Notes: generated from the letters alone by a model not told the origin. A DNA stretch of 64,000 nucleotides from Clostridiales bacterium (GCA_015071005.1 SVIG01000001.1:248001-312000); one strand, 5' to 3'; shown: positions 36,184 to 44,370, counted from the first letter of the stretch. Numbers and translations: made by a program.

Positions 36184-36234
36184 AAAGAAAAAAGCGGCAC
36201 CAATCCTCCGTTCAGAACGATTGATACCGCTTTG
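36184..36234 (-). terminator. Terminator between DUF3789-like and Dam genes
   Basis: Arms AAAGCGG..CAATC (36191-36205) and GATTG..CCGCTTT (36219-36233) with a 13-base loop; on the minus strand the stem runs into TTTTTTC. It partly separates the early accessory genes from the Dam-to-VirB part. Confidence 0.8.
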
Positions 36235-36249
36235 GTCTTTTACTTAATT

Positions 36250-36369
36250 TTATTCTTCTTTACTCTTTTTTCTACCGATGCAGTGTTTCAACAAGGAACA
36301 GCTCATTGCCGTTCCTGCCGCGCAACCGCCGATAAGAAAGCCTACGAGAAACCATAATGCTACTACCAT
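36250..36369 (-). CDS. 39-residue membrane peptide, DUF3789-like
   Basis: Starts MVVALWFLVGFLIGG, a single hydrophobic helix, with a basic Cys-containing tail ending GRKKSKEE. AAGGAGGTAAAAGT precedes the ATG at 36369. Its length and topology match the tiny DUF3789 proteins of clostridial ICEs. Function unknown. Confidence 0.75.
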   Translation of the reverse strand: MVVALWFLVGFLIGGCAAGTAMSCSLLKHCIGRKKSKEE

Positions 36370-36388
36370 ACTTTTACCTCCTTATATT

Positions 36389-36958
36389 TTATTGTTTCAA
36401 ATCAAAATCAGCGCCGTCCATATCCATATCGCTTTCTTCTGCCGATGTGATATTCACGTACTCGCCAATGATGTTCAGAGCCTCGTCATAACTACCGCTT
36501 GCACGAATACGTGAAGTCATCTCTTTTGCCTGTTCCCCCATACCATGGTCGCGTAGAGTGCGCGATGCGATTCCCATAAGATTGAAAATATTGCCGTCTT
36601 CCCCGATAAGCGGACAGTCAGGTTTTTGCGTTTCATCAACGAAACCGCCCAGTCGATTCGGCACGTAATCCGACAGCCAAGTACCGCCAAACGTGCCATG
36701 CGACAAAATTCTCCATGAAATCATCTTGCCTATATTCACTTCCACGTTCTCAATCGGGAAGAGAATGTTTGTCAGCCCATCCTTTTCAAAGACGTATGCG
36801 CTTTCAAACTTCGTACCATTCTGCAAAATGCTTTCCTTTGTGAATAAGTCGTTAATCCCATCCAACCATTCCTGCGGTTCACCGCCACAGCCCTGCAAAA
36901 TCAGTCCTTCCTTCCCCGACATTTTACGGAGTTCTTCCGCTTTGATTTGCTTTATCAT
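36389..36958 (-). CDS. Conserved ICE protein, unknown
   Basis: 189 residues. The second half, CPLIGEDGNIFNLMGIASRT and LRDHGMGEQAKEM, followed by YDEALNIIGEYVNIT, is a segment that recurs in ICE and phage proteins, but I cannot assign a function. The N-terminal half is poorly conserved-looking alpha/beta. The start overlaps the stop of the upstream gene by four bases (ATGA-type). Confidence 0.7.
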   Translation of the reverse strand: MIKQIKAEELRKMSGKEGLILQGCGGEPQEWLDGINDLFTKESILQNGTKFESAYVFEKDGLTNILFPIENVEVNIGKMISWRILSHGTFGGTWLSDYVPNRLGGFVDETQKPDCPLIGEDGNIFNLMGIASRTLRDHGMGEQAKEMTSRIRASGSYDEALNIIGEYVNITSAEESDMDMDGADFDLKQ

Positions 36959-37716
36959 TGCGTCATTTCCCCCATGTCTTGGCTTTCCAGCTCGTCCGCA
37001 CTCACGTAATCCGTTCCTTCTGCATTCAATTTTAAGCCAAAGTCTTCCAAGTCATATTCCCATACCCGCGCCGCAAACTCCAACGCGTCCTTGTTCGTTT
37101 CAGGGTAATACACTTCCTCACATTCCCCGCCGAAATATACCCTTCGTCCACAGTTCGAGCCAAGGTCTTCATCCGCCCATTCGTGCGTAAAACGAATATC
37201 CGGATACTGCTCGGATAATTTCCGCAAGATAGGATGCGGGGCCGACCACGCCGTTTGGAACCATAATTTATTAGGTTCGACATTATAGTCTTGTCCCTCC
37301 TCGTATCCGCAGCTGCTCCACTTCGTCCCCCAATTGTTGCACGACCATTCGTACCACGTCGGATAACCGTACTGCAAAATATTACGGAACGCTTGCCTTC
37401 CGTTTTCCCAATCCTCCGTTTTAATATCCTTCTTGTGTTTCAAGAACGCCTTTTCGCTTTCTTCTGGAATATTTAATAATTCTTCTTTTGTTCTCACCAC
37501 GCCGAATTGATAAATTTCCGCAAGTTCTTTATATGCTTTCAGCCCCCTGTCCGTAGAGCTGCCGCAGACGATATCCAACTCTTTGGGCATAGGAATGATC
37601 TTATTAAAATCCACTGTACCCAAGCCGTAATCGTCCTTCTTGATAGCTTCTTTCATCTCGGCAATACGCTTTTCATCACCTTCCAATTCTATAAAGTTCG
37701 TTACCCAATTCGGCAT
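36955..37716 (-). CDS. Api92-like (ferredoxin-like fold) protein
   Basis: 253 residues. MPNWVTNFIELEGDEKRI at the start and the WYEWSCNNWGTKW motif in the middle are hallmarks of the Api92-like family found in phages and mobile elements. The biochemical role is unknown. AAGGAGAGTGAAGT precedes the ATG. It lies 12 bases after the C5 methylase gene. Confidence 0.83.
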   Translation of the reverse strand: MPNWVTNFIELEGDEKRIAEMKEAIKKDDYGLGTVDFNKIIPMPKELDIVCGSSTDRGLKAYKELAEIYQFGVVRTKEELLNIPEESEKAFLKHKKDIKTEDWENGRQAFRNILQYGYPTWYEWSCNNWGTKWSSCGYEEGQDYNVEPNKLWFQTAWSAPHPILRKLSEQYPDIRFTHEWADEDLGSNCGRRVYFGGECEEVYYPETNKDALEFAARVWEYDLEDFGLKLNAEGTDYVSADELESQDMGEMTQ

Positions 37717-37728
37717 ACTTCACTCTCC

Positions 37729-38994
37729 TTATTCGTTAAAATTTTCATAGTTCCTCTTAATGATTTCTCCTAAAGCAGAAACAACGGGAACGCTTACCGC
37801 ATTGCCCGCCATTTTGTATAACGCTCCATCCTTCAAGCCCGTCGCCTGCGCCTTATTAAATTGCTCGTCCGTGAATCCCTGTAAGCGCCAACACTCCAAG
37901 GGCGTTAACCGCCTTACCTTGCCGTAGCGCAGGATTCCGTGGCGATCGCAAACCGTAAGCGTGAACATAGGCTCGTTGGGATTCTTCATCCGCCTGCCCT
38001 GTTGCCTTACCGTTTCCTTTTCAGGCGTCAAAATTGCCCGTGGTTCGTCTTCAATGAACACGCCTGAGTGTTCGCCCTTCCGATTGCTAATCCCCGCGTT
38101 TTGGCGCGCGGTGATGCATCTCGCCTCGTCCGTTAAGTTCGGCGGGGAATTCATATCGATAAAGAAATAACCCTGCGTGTTCGTCGGCGTGATTGTGTGT
38201 GCGACCTTATCCCCTACGCGCCCACGTCGGGAGTTGATGTTCGGATAGGCTAAATCAATGCTATCCCCAGGATACGCTAACTGATATCCTTGTTTGGTTT
38301 TTACCTTGATCGGCAGGTTTACGTCATATAAACCTGTCTTTCCGCCGAAACCGCCCGCGTTGCTCGTTAGTGTGATTCCGACGCCAAGGGGGCTGTAGAT
38401 TCGATTACCTTCCCGTCCGGGGATAACTTGCAAAGTAGTCTTTCCATTTGTTTCTGTGAAAGAAAATATTTCGGGTCTACTTCGCTCTCTAAGATATCCG
38501 ATAATATACACTCTTTTTCTGGACTGCGGTACTCCGAAATTCTTGCTGTTAACAATTTGCCAACAGACATCGTACCCCAGTTCTGATAACGTATCGAGGA
38601 TGACTGTAAACGTCCTGCCTCCGTCATGCGATAACAAGCCGGGTACGTTTTCAAGCAACAAATATGCAGGTTTTTTAACGGCAGCGATTCTGGCAATTTC
38701 AAAGAACATTGTCCCTCGCACGTCATCAAATCCTCGCCGCTTTCCAGCGATTGAAAAGCTCTGACAAGGAAATCCTGCGCAAATAAGGTCGATATCTGGT
38801 ACGTCGTTTGGTTCAATTTTTGTTGCATCATTGAAATACACCTCCTCTTCTTTCACGTCATATATGGCCCTGTATGCTTGGTCTGCTTGCTTATCTATTT
38901 CGCAATGCCCAACACACTTAAATCCGCCGATTGCTTCAAGCCCACTGCGGAATCCTCCGATTCCGGAAAACATATCAAAAAAACGAATAGCCAT
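37729..38994 (-). CDS. DNA (cytosine-5) methyltransferase of the ICE
   Basis: 421 residues. FSGIGGF (9-15), AGFPCQSF with catalytic Cys77, ENV (115-117) and the QSRKR motif are the classical C5-methylase motifs in order. A target-recognition domain lies between about 195 and 370. No endonuclease or Vsr is adjacent, so it is an orphan, likely anti-restriction. It differs from the second C5 methylase at 53.9-55.1 kb. Confidence 0.92.
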   Translation of the reverse strand: MAIRFFDMFSGIGGFRSGLEAIGGFKCVGHCEIDKQADQAYRAIYDVKEEEVYFNDATKIEPNDVPDIDLICAGFPCQSFSIAGKRRGFDDVRGTMFFEIARIAAVKKPAYLLLENVPGLLSHDGGRTFTVILDTLSELGYDVCWQIVNSKNFGVPQSRKRVYIIGYLRERSRPEIFSFTETNGKTTLQVIPGREGNRIYSPLGVGITLTSNAGGFGGKTGLYDVNLPIKVKTKQGYQLAYPGDSIDLAYPNINSRRGRVGDKVAHTITPTNTQGYFFIDMNSPPNLTDEARCITARQNAGISNRKGEHSGVFIEDEPRAILTPEKETVRQQGRRMKNPNEPMFTLTVCDRHGILRYGKVRRLTPLECWRLQGFTDEQFNKAQATGLKDGALYKMAGNAVSVPVVSALGEIIKRNYENFNE

Positions 38995-39031
38995 GCTATT
39001 CGCTCCCCTTACCCGTTATTCCGCTTTACCC

Positions 39032-39331
39032 TTACATACTCTGTACGGGAGAATCATTCACCTCCTCTTGTCCTTGCGACTGTTCTTCCTTAAGTTCTTG
39101 TTCCGTCAATGGTCTGAACGAGTCTTCCCCAGGGACTAACGCTAATGTTCTGCCGTTGTCCCATTGCATATGAATCTGCCCAGCATCATCTACGTGCTTG
39201 ACCGTACCGCGCGTTCCGCTTTCCACGGGCGCATAAGGATCGTTCATATAGTTGAGCTGCAATCTCGTGCCAGGCGGATATAATGCCTTGTTCCTAATCG
39301 CTTGCTGTCGCATTCTCGTAAATTCGTTCAT
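39032..39331 (-). CDS. DUF4314 protein
   Basis: 99 residues. The central YPPGTRLQLNYMNDPYAPV and DDAGQIHMQWDNGRTLAL segments match DUF4314, a small SH3-like protein of ICEs. Unknown function. AAGGAGGTAAAGAGT precedes the ATG. Confidence 0.83.
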   Translation of the reverse strand: MNEFTRMRQQAIRNKALYPPGTRLQLNYMNDPYAPVESGTRGTVKHVDDAGQIHMQWDNGRTLALVPGEDSFRPLTEQELKEEQSQGQEEVNDSPVQSM

Positions 39332-39345
39332 TACTCTTTACCTCC

Positions 39346-39729
39346 TTATTTTTCTTTTTTGTTATCCATTCGCTGTGGGATGACGATTCCCACACCGAAT
39401 CTTTTAATCTCCAGTGCCGTGAAGATTAATTTCCAAATTTCGCCCGATACAATTTCCTTGTCCACAAGATCATTCATAGAAATGTACTTCGTGCCGAGCG
39501 CAATATCTTTTGCCGCACAGAATAATACATAGGCATTTTCACTGCAACGTTTGGGGCGGATGCGGTGGATAGGGATTTCATTTTTAATCATATAAATCCG
39601 ACAGCAATCCCATAGCTTCTGATCTGCCGTTAGCAAAAATGCCAACGCCATTTGCGTATTATCCTTTTGATTCATGCCCTTGATAGTTTTCATGAATCGG
39701 CTTTTGTGCCTATCATTTTTAAATTGCAT
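39346..39729 (-). CDS. DUF6075-like protein, first ICE gene
   Basis: 127 residues: MQFKNDRHKSRFMKTIKGMN, then MALAFLLTADQKLWDCC and a C-terminal helical KLIFTALEIKRFG. This is the general pattern of DUF6075 proteins found at the start of ICE accessory operons; the assignment is from memory. The ATG follows AAAAGGAGGAAAG, and a terminator hairpin sits only about 30 bases upstream. Confidence 0.65.
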   Translation of the reverse strand: MQFKNDRHKSRFMKTIKGMNQKDNTQMALAFLLTADQKLWDCCRIYMIKNEIPIHRIRPKRCSENAYVLFCAAKDIALGTKYISMNDLVDKEIVSGEIWKLIFTALEIKRFGVGIVIPQRMDNKKEK

Positions 39730-39757
39730 TTTTCTTTCCTCCTTTTAATTTTTTGCA

Positions 39758-39794
39758 ATAAAAAAGCCGACTGTTTTTCTCGAAACAATCGGCA
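39758..39794 (-). terminator. Terminator/attenuator before the first ICE gene
   Basis: GCCGACTGTTT paired with AAACAATCGGC, followed on the minus strand by TTTTTTATTGC. It stands 30 bases before the first ICE start codon, so it either stops read-through from the integrase side or attenuates the ICE operon. No clear promoter is seen between it and the gene. Confidence 0.72.
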
Positions 39795-40127
39795 TAATTT
39801 ACGTATTTAGTTTTTTTCCTTGAAGCAACTTTTCCTTGTGCTATAGCGCTCATAAAATAGCGATTTTCGTCGACTTTTAGCGTTAATTTTTTGGGAACTT
39901 TTGGGAACTTGGCTGTTTTTCAAGGATTTGAGAGCACAGATACTTTTTTGTAAAATTGCTCATTTTGGGGCATTTTTAGGGGTTTTTCGTGCGTTTTTGC
40001 CCCGTTTTCGCACTTTTTCTTCTTTGTAAAATTCTTTTCTGAAGCGGCACGCAAATGCCTTAAAATTTTTTGTGTTGTGAATTTTTCACATTTCCACTCA
40101 AAACTCTCAAAAATTTCATATTTTTAT
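39795..40127. other. ICE right end: paired repeats and CTTAAAA core
   Basis: No gene. It holds tandem TTGGGAACTT copies (39891-39910), a block GGTTTTTCGTGCG..TGCCCCGTTTTCGCAC (about 39970-40012) that recurs at 59833-59880, and GCCTTAAAA ending at 40065. The next 62 bases resemble the spacer before the intact tRNA (40167-40241). This is the same arrangement as the distal end of the neighbouring element. Confidence 0.6.
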
Positions 40128-40166
40128 GCCACTGTGGCGGAATAGGCAGACGCAACGGACTTAAAA
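40128..40166 (+). pseudogene. 5' part of a split tRNA-Leu(UAA) gene
   Basis: It starts with the acceptor strand GCCACTG, has the D-arm GTGGCGGAATAGGCAGACGC, the anticodon-stem strand ACGGA and the whole loop CTTAAAA (40160-40166), then stops being tRNA. The missing part lies at 59930-59979: its TCCGT completes the anticodon stem and its CAGTGGC completes the acceptor stem. Joined, the two give an 89-nt tRNA-Leu with CCA. Confidence 0.88.
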
Positions 40167-40241
40167 GCCTGTAGGCTGTGAATTTCTAACGTCGCAACCA
40201 AAACTTCACAAAATTTTGTCAAAACTTAACATTTTTATGCG

Positions 40242-40327
40242 CTCGTGTGGTGGAATAGGCAGACGCAAGGGACTTAAAATCCCTCGCCAGAGATGGCGTG
40301 CCGGTTCAAGTCCGGCCACGAGCACCA
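40242..40327 (+). tRNA. tRNA-Leu(UAA), intact, carried by the element
   Basis: Acceptor GCTCGTG with CACGAGC, discriminator A and encoded CCA (40325-40327). Anticodon stem AGGGA/TCCCT with loop CTTAAAA gives anticodon UAA. The long variable arm (CGCCAGAGATGGCG) and T-arm GCCGGTTCAAGTCCGGC are complete. It differs from the split host tRNA in acceptor, variable and T arms. It presumably replaces the gene the element destroys. A hairpin TTTTAGGGG...CCCCTAAAA follows (40330-40364). Confidence 0.96.
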
Positions 40328-40371
40328 ATTTTAGGGGTAAAATCTTCGGGTTTTGCCCCTAAAATACTTCA

Positions 40372-40390
40372 TTGGGAAGTTTTGGGAAGT
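40372..40390 (+). repeat. Paired TTGGGAAG repeats, integrase arm-site candidates
   Basis: TTGGGAAGT occurs twice, 10 bases apart, 45 bases after the intact tRNA. The same pair recurs at 39891-39910, 59757-59775 and 60023-60041, and once inside the integrase promoter (41870-41879). Confidence 0.65.
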
Positions 40391-40466
40391 GATTTTTCAC
40401 ACTTTTTAGCCATTTTTGGCGATTTTTAAGCTGTTTTTCGATGAAAAACGGCTTTTTTGTTAAAAA

Positions 40467-41714
40467 TTAACATTTTTGTTCGTATTCGTAGTCGATTTTG
40501 AGAATTTCCGACCGCAGGTATTCTTCCGAATACGTCGTATATCCTCTATCCACTTTACTCGTCCGAACGTCTTGGTCGTGCTCGTGCCCTACCCACAACA
40601 TTACAACTTCGGGATTGACTCCGCACTCTTTCGCACGCGTAATAAACGTGTATCGAAGTTCGTGCGTGTGTCTGTCAGGAAAGATTCTTTTTATCGTATC
40701 TCTCGCGACGTCCCTATTCGTATTCTTCGCTTTCTCAAAATCAATCATATGTAAGATTTTCTTGAGCATTGGAGAAACAGGTATTTTACGAACAACCTCT
40801 TTGCGTCCTTTTCTCGTCTTTTCCGAAATACAGGTAACGTACTCACCGTCGAAATCCATCGTTTTCAATTCCCCCACGCGCATACCCGTGTACATTAAAA
40901 GTAACAGCGCGCTGTTTCCGTGATAATGAGGATGCTGCTTGCAAAAGTCGATGATTTGTTTTTCTTCCTCTTTTGTAAATGCATGTCCTTTTTTCACTTC
41001 ATAGTGATTAAGCACGATTTTACGCATTGGATTGGTCAACGCAGGGTAATCGTCTACGATAACGTCAAACATCGCCGTCAGCATAACTTTCAGCTTTTGC
41101 GCCGTTCGGTTTTTGCCTTGATCCACGTAAGAAAAGAGCAATTCCTGTACTTCTTTACGGGTTATTTCCTTTAAAGACATTTCCCCGAATGCGGGAATCA
41201 GGTTTACGCGCACGAGCTGTTCATAGCCTTTATACGTGCTTTCTTTGACCGTTCGCTGTTTTTCCTTTAACCAACCTGCGGCGTATTCCTTGAAGAGTGG
41301 ATACCCAATTTGCTCCAACTTCTTTTCAGCTTCCGCAAGTTTTTTCAAAAAGCGGTGTTTCATCGTCGCAAAATCTTTATGCGCGACCTCGATATTATAT
41401 CCACAGCGGCGAAATCTCGCTTGATATAATCCGTCCTTCGTAATACGGTAACTCACTATATTTTCGTCTAAAACGAAAAATCTTTTAAATTTTTCTGGCA
41501 TTTGTTCTATCTCCTTTTTGGTAAATTTGACAGAACCGCCCGACTGTTCTTGTTTCTCTTCTTTTTTAGGTTTCGCAGTAATCTTCTTCAAAGTCTCCAA
41601 AGTGATGCTTTCCGCCGCCGCTTTCAAAACGATTTGCGTGACTTCATCGCGCTCACTCTCATTGGGAATTTGCTGAATCCCTGCAAGCACCTTTTTTAAT
41701 TCCTTATCCGTCAT
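40467..41714 (-). CDS. int: Tyrosine integrase
   Basis: 415 residues from the ATG at 41714. An Arm-binding/SAM-like N-terminal part (about 100-230: WLKEKQRTVKESTYKGYEQ) is followed by a catalytic domain with Arg in TGMRVGEL, HELRYTF, GHEHD and the nucleophile Tyr in RGYTTY. Its gene ends 139 bases from the intact tRNA-Leu, the usual integrase/att arrangement, and it should catalyse insertion at CTTAAAA. The start is uncertain: AAGGAGG directly abuts the ATG, and a TTG at 41735 is the alternative. A likely autorepressed promoter is at 41860-41887. Confidence 0.92.
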   Translation of the reverse strand: MTDKELKKVLAGIQQIPNESERDEVTQIVLKAAAESITLETLKKITAKPKKEEKQEQSGGSVKFTKKEIEQMPEKFKRFFVLDENIVSYRITKDGLYQARFRRCGYNIEVAHKDFATMKHRFLKKLAEAEKKLEQIGYPLFKEYAAGWLKEKQRTVKESTYKGYEQLVRVNLIPAFGEMSLKEITRKEVQELLFSYVDQGKNRTAQKLKVMLTAMFDVIVDDYPALTNPMRKIVLNHYEVKKGHAFTKEEEKQIIDFCKQHPHYHGNSALLLLMYTGMRVGELKTMDFDGEYVTCISEKTRKGRKEVVRKIPVSPMLKKILHMIDFEKAKNTNRDVARDTIKRIFPDRHTHELRYTFITRAKECGVNPEVVMLWVGHEHDQDVRTSKVDRGYTTYSEEYLRSEILKIDYEYEQKC

Positions 41715-41859
41715 CCTCCTTCTTAAATCCGACAAATAAACATTCGCCGTTTCACACCTCCTTTTCCACGGGAAAATAGGGTGAACGCATTCGACCCAAG
41801 AGATTTTTCCGTTTCAGAGTAAGGCGCGAAAGCCTTTTGTTTTCTGGGGTTACAATAAG

Positions 41860-41887
41860 TATATAATGCAACTTCCCAAAAAGTCAA
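41860..41887 (-). promoter_or_regulatory. Integrase promoter overlapping an arm-type repeat
   Basis: Minus-strand TTGACT (41882-41887) and TATATA (41860-41865) with a 16-base spacer; the spacer contains TTGGGAAGTT, the same word as the paired repeats at the element ends. Integrase binding there would block its own promoter. Confidence 0.62.
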
Positions 41888-41991
41888 GTAAAATTTTTCA
41901 TTATTTTTTATTGTTGATAACATAATTTTTTCTCCTGAAAATTTAGTATTTTTCGGGCGATACAAAGCGTCGCCCAACGCTTTTACAATCG

Positions 41992-42435
41992 TTATAAACC
42001 CAAAGATTCATCCAAAGCTCGCATATACCGCTCGAATTGTTTATATCCCTCTTCGTTAAAATAATAAGCGTCGTAATGCTCACTGACAGCAAAAACAAAG
42101 TTATCAAGATTGGTAAATACGCGCAATTTACAATTTGCATATACACTATTTTCTTGCATTTTTGCTTTCTTGAAATTCTCGCGTACTTTTGTAACTTTTT
42201 CTTTGCTTGTTACATAAGCAAAAAGTATACCCTTGTCTAAATCCTCGTAAAATGTAGGATAGGGCGTTACAACGCCAATTTTACACTTAGGACAAGGACT
42301 CGTATGCGCTTGATAGCTTCCAACAAGTCGTCCTACGCCTGCTCTTTCCTGTTCATTTACTACGTTGTACAATGTAATCTCCATTTTTGCGCCACACGCA
42401 GGGCAGCGCACAGTTCTTGTGATAATATTTTCCAT
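41992..42435 (-). CDS. CpXC-type zinc-ribbon protein
   Basis: 147 residues. CPACGAKMEITLYNVVN at the start and SPCPKCKIG about 40 residues later form the two halves of a zinc ribbon as in CpXC proteins; the rest is an alpha/beta domain (DAYYFNEEGYKQFERYM). Function unknown. It stands alone between the integrase and the palindromic region; a reasonable ribosome site is not obvious. Confidence 0.72.
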   Translation of the reverse strand: MENIITRTVRCPACGAKMEITLYNVVNEQERAGVGRLVGSYQAHTSPCPKCKIGVVTPYPTFYEDLDKGILFAYVTSKEKVTKVRENFKKAKMQENSVYANCKLRVFTNLDNFVFAVSEHYDAYYFNEEGYKQFERYMRALDESLGL

Positions 42436-42531
42436 AATTTTTTACTCCTAAAATTTAATATTTTTTGCGATTTTTGAGTGCTCGCAACACTATGTTTTGT
42501 GCTCATAAAAACACGATTTTTTGTCAAATGA

Positions 42532-42596
42532 GCGCAGAATGTGCCATATTATACAAGTCGTCGCCGCTTCGCGGCGCCGAATGGCACATTCTGCGC
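42532..42596. repeat. 16-bp perfect inverted repeat with inner hairpin, origin candidate
   Basis: Arms GCGCAGAATGTGCCAT (42532-42547) and its complement (42581-42596) enclose CGCCGCTTCGCGGCG (about 42562-42576). It is in the 281-base non-coding gap just downstream of the HUH Rep gene. Such cruciforms are typical of nick sites of rolling-circle replicons, so this may be the Rep target or oriT of the element. Confidence 0.6.
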
Positions 42597-42716
42597 CACT
42601 CCACTGCAACAAAACAAATCGACTGAAATCGGCAAAACCCGCCCATCGCCGCTGAACCGCTTGGCGATTGGGCGCGATATCTTTTGCCGATGACTTTTCA
42701 TCGAAATTTTTGTTCT

Positions 42717-43859
42717 TTAATTGCACGTTGTAGCATTTGGCAATGCTTCTTGCGGCTTATCCTCGTCTACACGCGTAATTTCTCCCGTCAACATAATTAC
42801 TTCCGCTTGCGGATTCATAAAATATTTATGCTCCGCTTCCATCGGAAACACTAATTGACTCTTTTGTACATATCCCTTTATAAAAGTCGGGCAATTCTTA
42901 GACACCATCGATTTGCCTCCCTTATTCAAATATTTTAATACGTAATTATAGGCTTTTTCTTGTTCATATACGATGATTTCTTCTATACTGGACCTGCCAA
43001 ATTTTTCATTAAACTCCGTATTTGCTATAACCGTTTGTTTTCTCTTTTTACTTGTATTATAACTCGTCATTTCCACCAATTCGCCCGGCATAGTTCCCTC
43101 TGGTATGTACATCAATGCATGAAAATGCAATCGTTTCTTGCCGTCCCAGCCTTCCCATACGCCGAAATATTTCCAATTATCTCGATTGACTTTATTCTTT
43201 AAATATGCTTTCAATTTTTTCTTAAACTGTTCTCTATCCATTTTCTCATCATCATACGTAAACGTTACGAAGTAATTAAATCGATTCAGACAACATTTTC
43301 TTAATGCTCGCAAATACCGCGCACCATTGTTATGCCTTCTTCGCAGAAGATTCTCCTCTACAAATTCTACCGTCCTTTTTCTATTATCGAAATAAGGAGC
43401 CATAGCTGCAATTAAAGCTTTTCGCTTAGGCTTAAACTTCATTTCGTAGTAGCTGTCATAAAGTTCGTCAAACACCTCGCGTAGTGTCATTAAACGCGTT
43501 TCCTGCGGTGTTTTTTCTTCGTTTTCAGCCCCGACGATTACTTCTTTACCATCGCCAAAATCGGCTGTAATTTCACCGTTTTCAGCCTCCATTTCTTCGC
43601 CGGGTGGCCTCGATTCCGTATCAACATTTTTTTCCATTACCTCCTTCTTTTTCTGTACATTTTTTGCCGTTTCCAAAGTCATTATGTCCACTTTGATTTT
43701 GGGCTCGGCATACTTTTTGTGCCGCTTACCTCGAGGATTTCTCGTTTCCTCTATCCAAACGTTATGCGCGCCATCGTTCGTTAGCTTCCCCGGGATAATC
43801 ATATCGTTATCCCAACTATTAAACTCATCAATGCGCTTTTGCCATTCTTCGTTTATCAT
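42717..43859 (-). CDS. HUH-type replication initiator (Rep)
   Basis: 380 residues. FNYFVTFTYDD (about 194-204), the metal-binding RLHFHALMY (His245, His247) and the tyrosine motif AYNYVLKYLNKG (Tyr304, 306, 310) are the three motifs, in order, of rolling-circle Rep proteins of the G2P/ORF2 kind. It should nick one strand at an origin, likely the palindrome just downstream, supporting rolling-circle replication or mobilisation after excision. The first 130 residues are charged and poorly conserved-looking. Confidence 0.85.
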   Translation of the reverse strand: MINEEWQKRIDEFNSWDNDMIIPGKLTNDGAHNVWIEETRNPRGKRHKKYAEPKIKVDIMTLETAKNVQKKKEVMEKNVDTESRPPGEEMEAENGEITADFGDGKEVIVGAENEEKTPQETRLMTLREVFDELYDSYYEMKFKPKRKALIAAMAPYFDNRKRTVEFVEENLLRRRHNNGARYLRALRKCCLNRFNYFVTFTYDDEKMDREQFKKKLKAYLKNKVNRDNWKYFGVWEGWDGKKRLHFHALMYIPEGTMPGELVEMTSYNTSKKRKQTVIANTEFNEKFGRSSIEEIIVYEQEKAYNYVLKYLNKGGKSMVSKNCPTFIKGYVQKSQLVFPMEAEHKYFMNPQAEVIMLTGEITRVDEDKPQEALPNATTCN

Positions 43860-43949
43860 AAGCTTGTCCTACCTCCTTTTATAAAATTTTTATTTATTCC
43901 AAACGCTTTGCCAGCTGGACGCGCCGACTTGCGTTTTAGAACCGAAATT

Positions 43950-43998
43950 ATTATAACAACTCTTTTTTAAGCCGTCTACGACGAATTTTGTCTTAGAC
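43950..43998 (-). promoter_or_regulatory. Candidate rep promoter with operator
   Basis: TATAAT (43950-43955), 17-base spacer and TAGACG as a -35 box (43973-43978). GTCTACGAC (43974-43982) and GTCTTAGAC (43990-43998) form an imperfect inverted repeat over the -35 box, suggesting repression. AAAAGGAGGTAGGACAAGCTT precedes the Rep start at 43859 but ends slightly far from it. Confidence 0.5.
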
Positions 43999-44111
43999 AG
44001 TTTTTGTCGTATTGCACAATCCCCCTCACTATCCCAAGGACACTTTTTTTGAAAAGTTCACCGTTTTTAAGAAAATTTCACCGAAATTTCATCAAAATCG
44101 AAATTTTGCAA

Positions 44112-44295
44112 TAAAAAAGGGCGCAATACGAGTAACATAAAGTTATTCGTAGTGCGCCACGGGATATTTCTTAAGCCAATATCAAAGCTATACTAATACA
44201 AAACAGGGATCGTCACCGCTGCGGATACTTCATTTCCGCAAAACTGCTTAACGTATGCAATATTCAATTGTAAACAAACGCCAATTTCTCAGCGT
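44112..44295 (-). ncRNA. 183-nt candidate RNA upstream of rep
   Basis: It runs from just after a strong promoter (TTGACT at 44325-44330, 17 bases, TATAAT at 44302-44307) to a very strong terminator (GGCGCA-TACGA-TAAC arms, 44120-44158, then six T). It contains hairpins TGCGGA/TCCGCA and GATATT/AATATC. The only short frame inside (MKYPQR) has no ribosome site. Same strand as rep, so not antisense to it. Could be a regulatory RNA of the element or a folded single-strand origin. Confidence 0.65.
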
Positions 44296-44301
44296 ACACC
44301 T

Positions 44302-44330
44302 ATTATATACCCTTTTTTAACAAAAGTCAA
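44302..44330 (-). promoter_or_regulatory. Promoter of the 183-nt RNA
   Basis: TTGACT, 17-base spacer, TATAAT on the minus strand; the next gene upstream (vsr) ends at 44371. Confidence 0.75.
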
Positions 44331-44370
44331 ACATTTGTTCGCATATTTTTTAAATTTTTTTGAAAATTTT

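Larger units (their letters stand above)
19733..39794 (-). mobile_element. Integrative conjugative element (ICE) body
   Basis: About 20 kb with one gene direction, carrying all conjugation hallmarks: coupling protein, relaxase with accessory protein and candidate oriT, VirB4, VirB6, VirB2- and VirB3-like proteins, plus ICE-typical DUF proteins, a Toprim protein and methylases. It reads from 39729 leftwards and ends in a terminator at 19733-19772. Its right end is probably at the CTTAAAA core at 40059-40065. The left attachment site and an integrase are not visible, so the left end may have been lost, or it may depend on the integrase at 40.5 kb. Confidence 0.8.

Noticed and set aside
41723-41977. 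84-codon minus-strand frame upstream of the integrase
   Set aside because: The likely integrase promoter lies inside it and the product has no recognisable features; a short leader peptide ending MFICRI cannot be excluded.
42490-42726. 78-codon minus-strand frame downstream of rep
   Set aside because: It starts inside the rep stop region with GTG and no ribosome site, and runs through the 16-bp inverted repeat; the palindrome explains the open frame.
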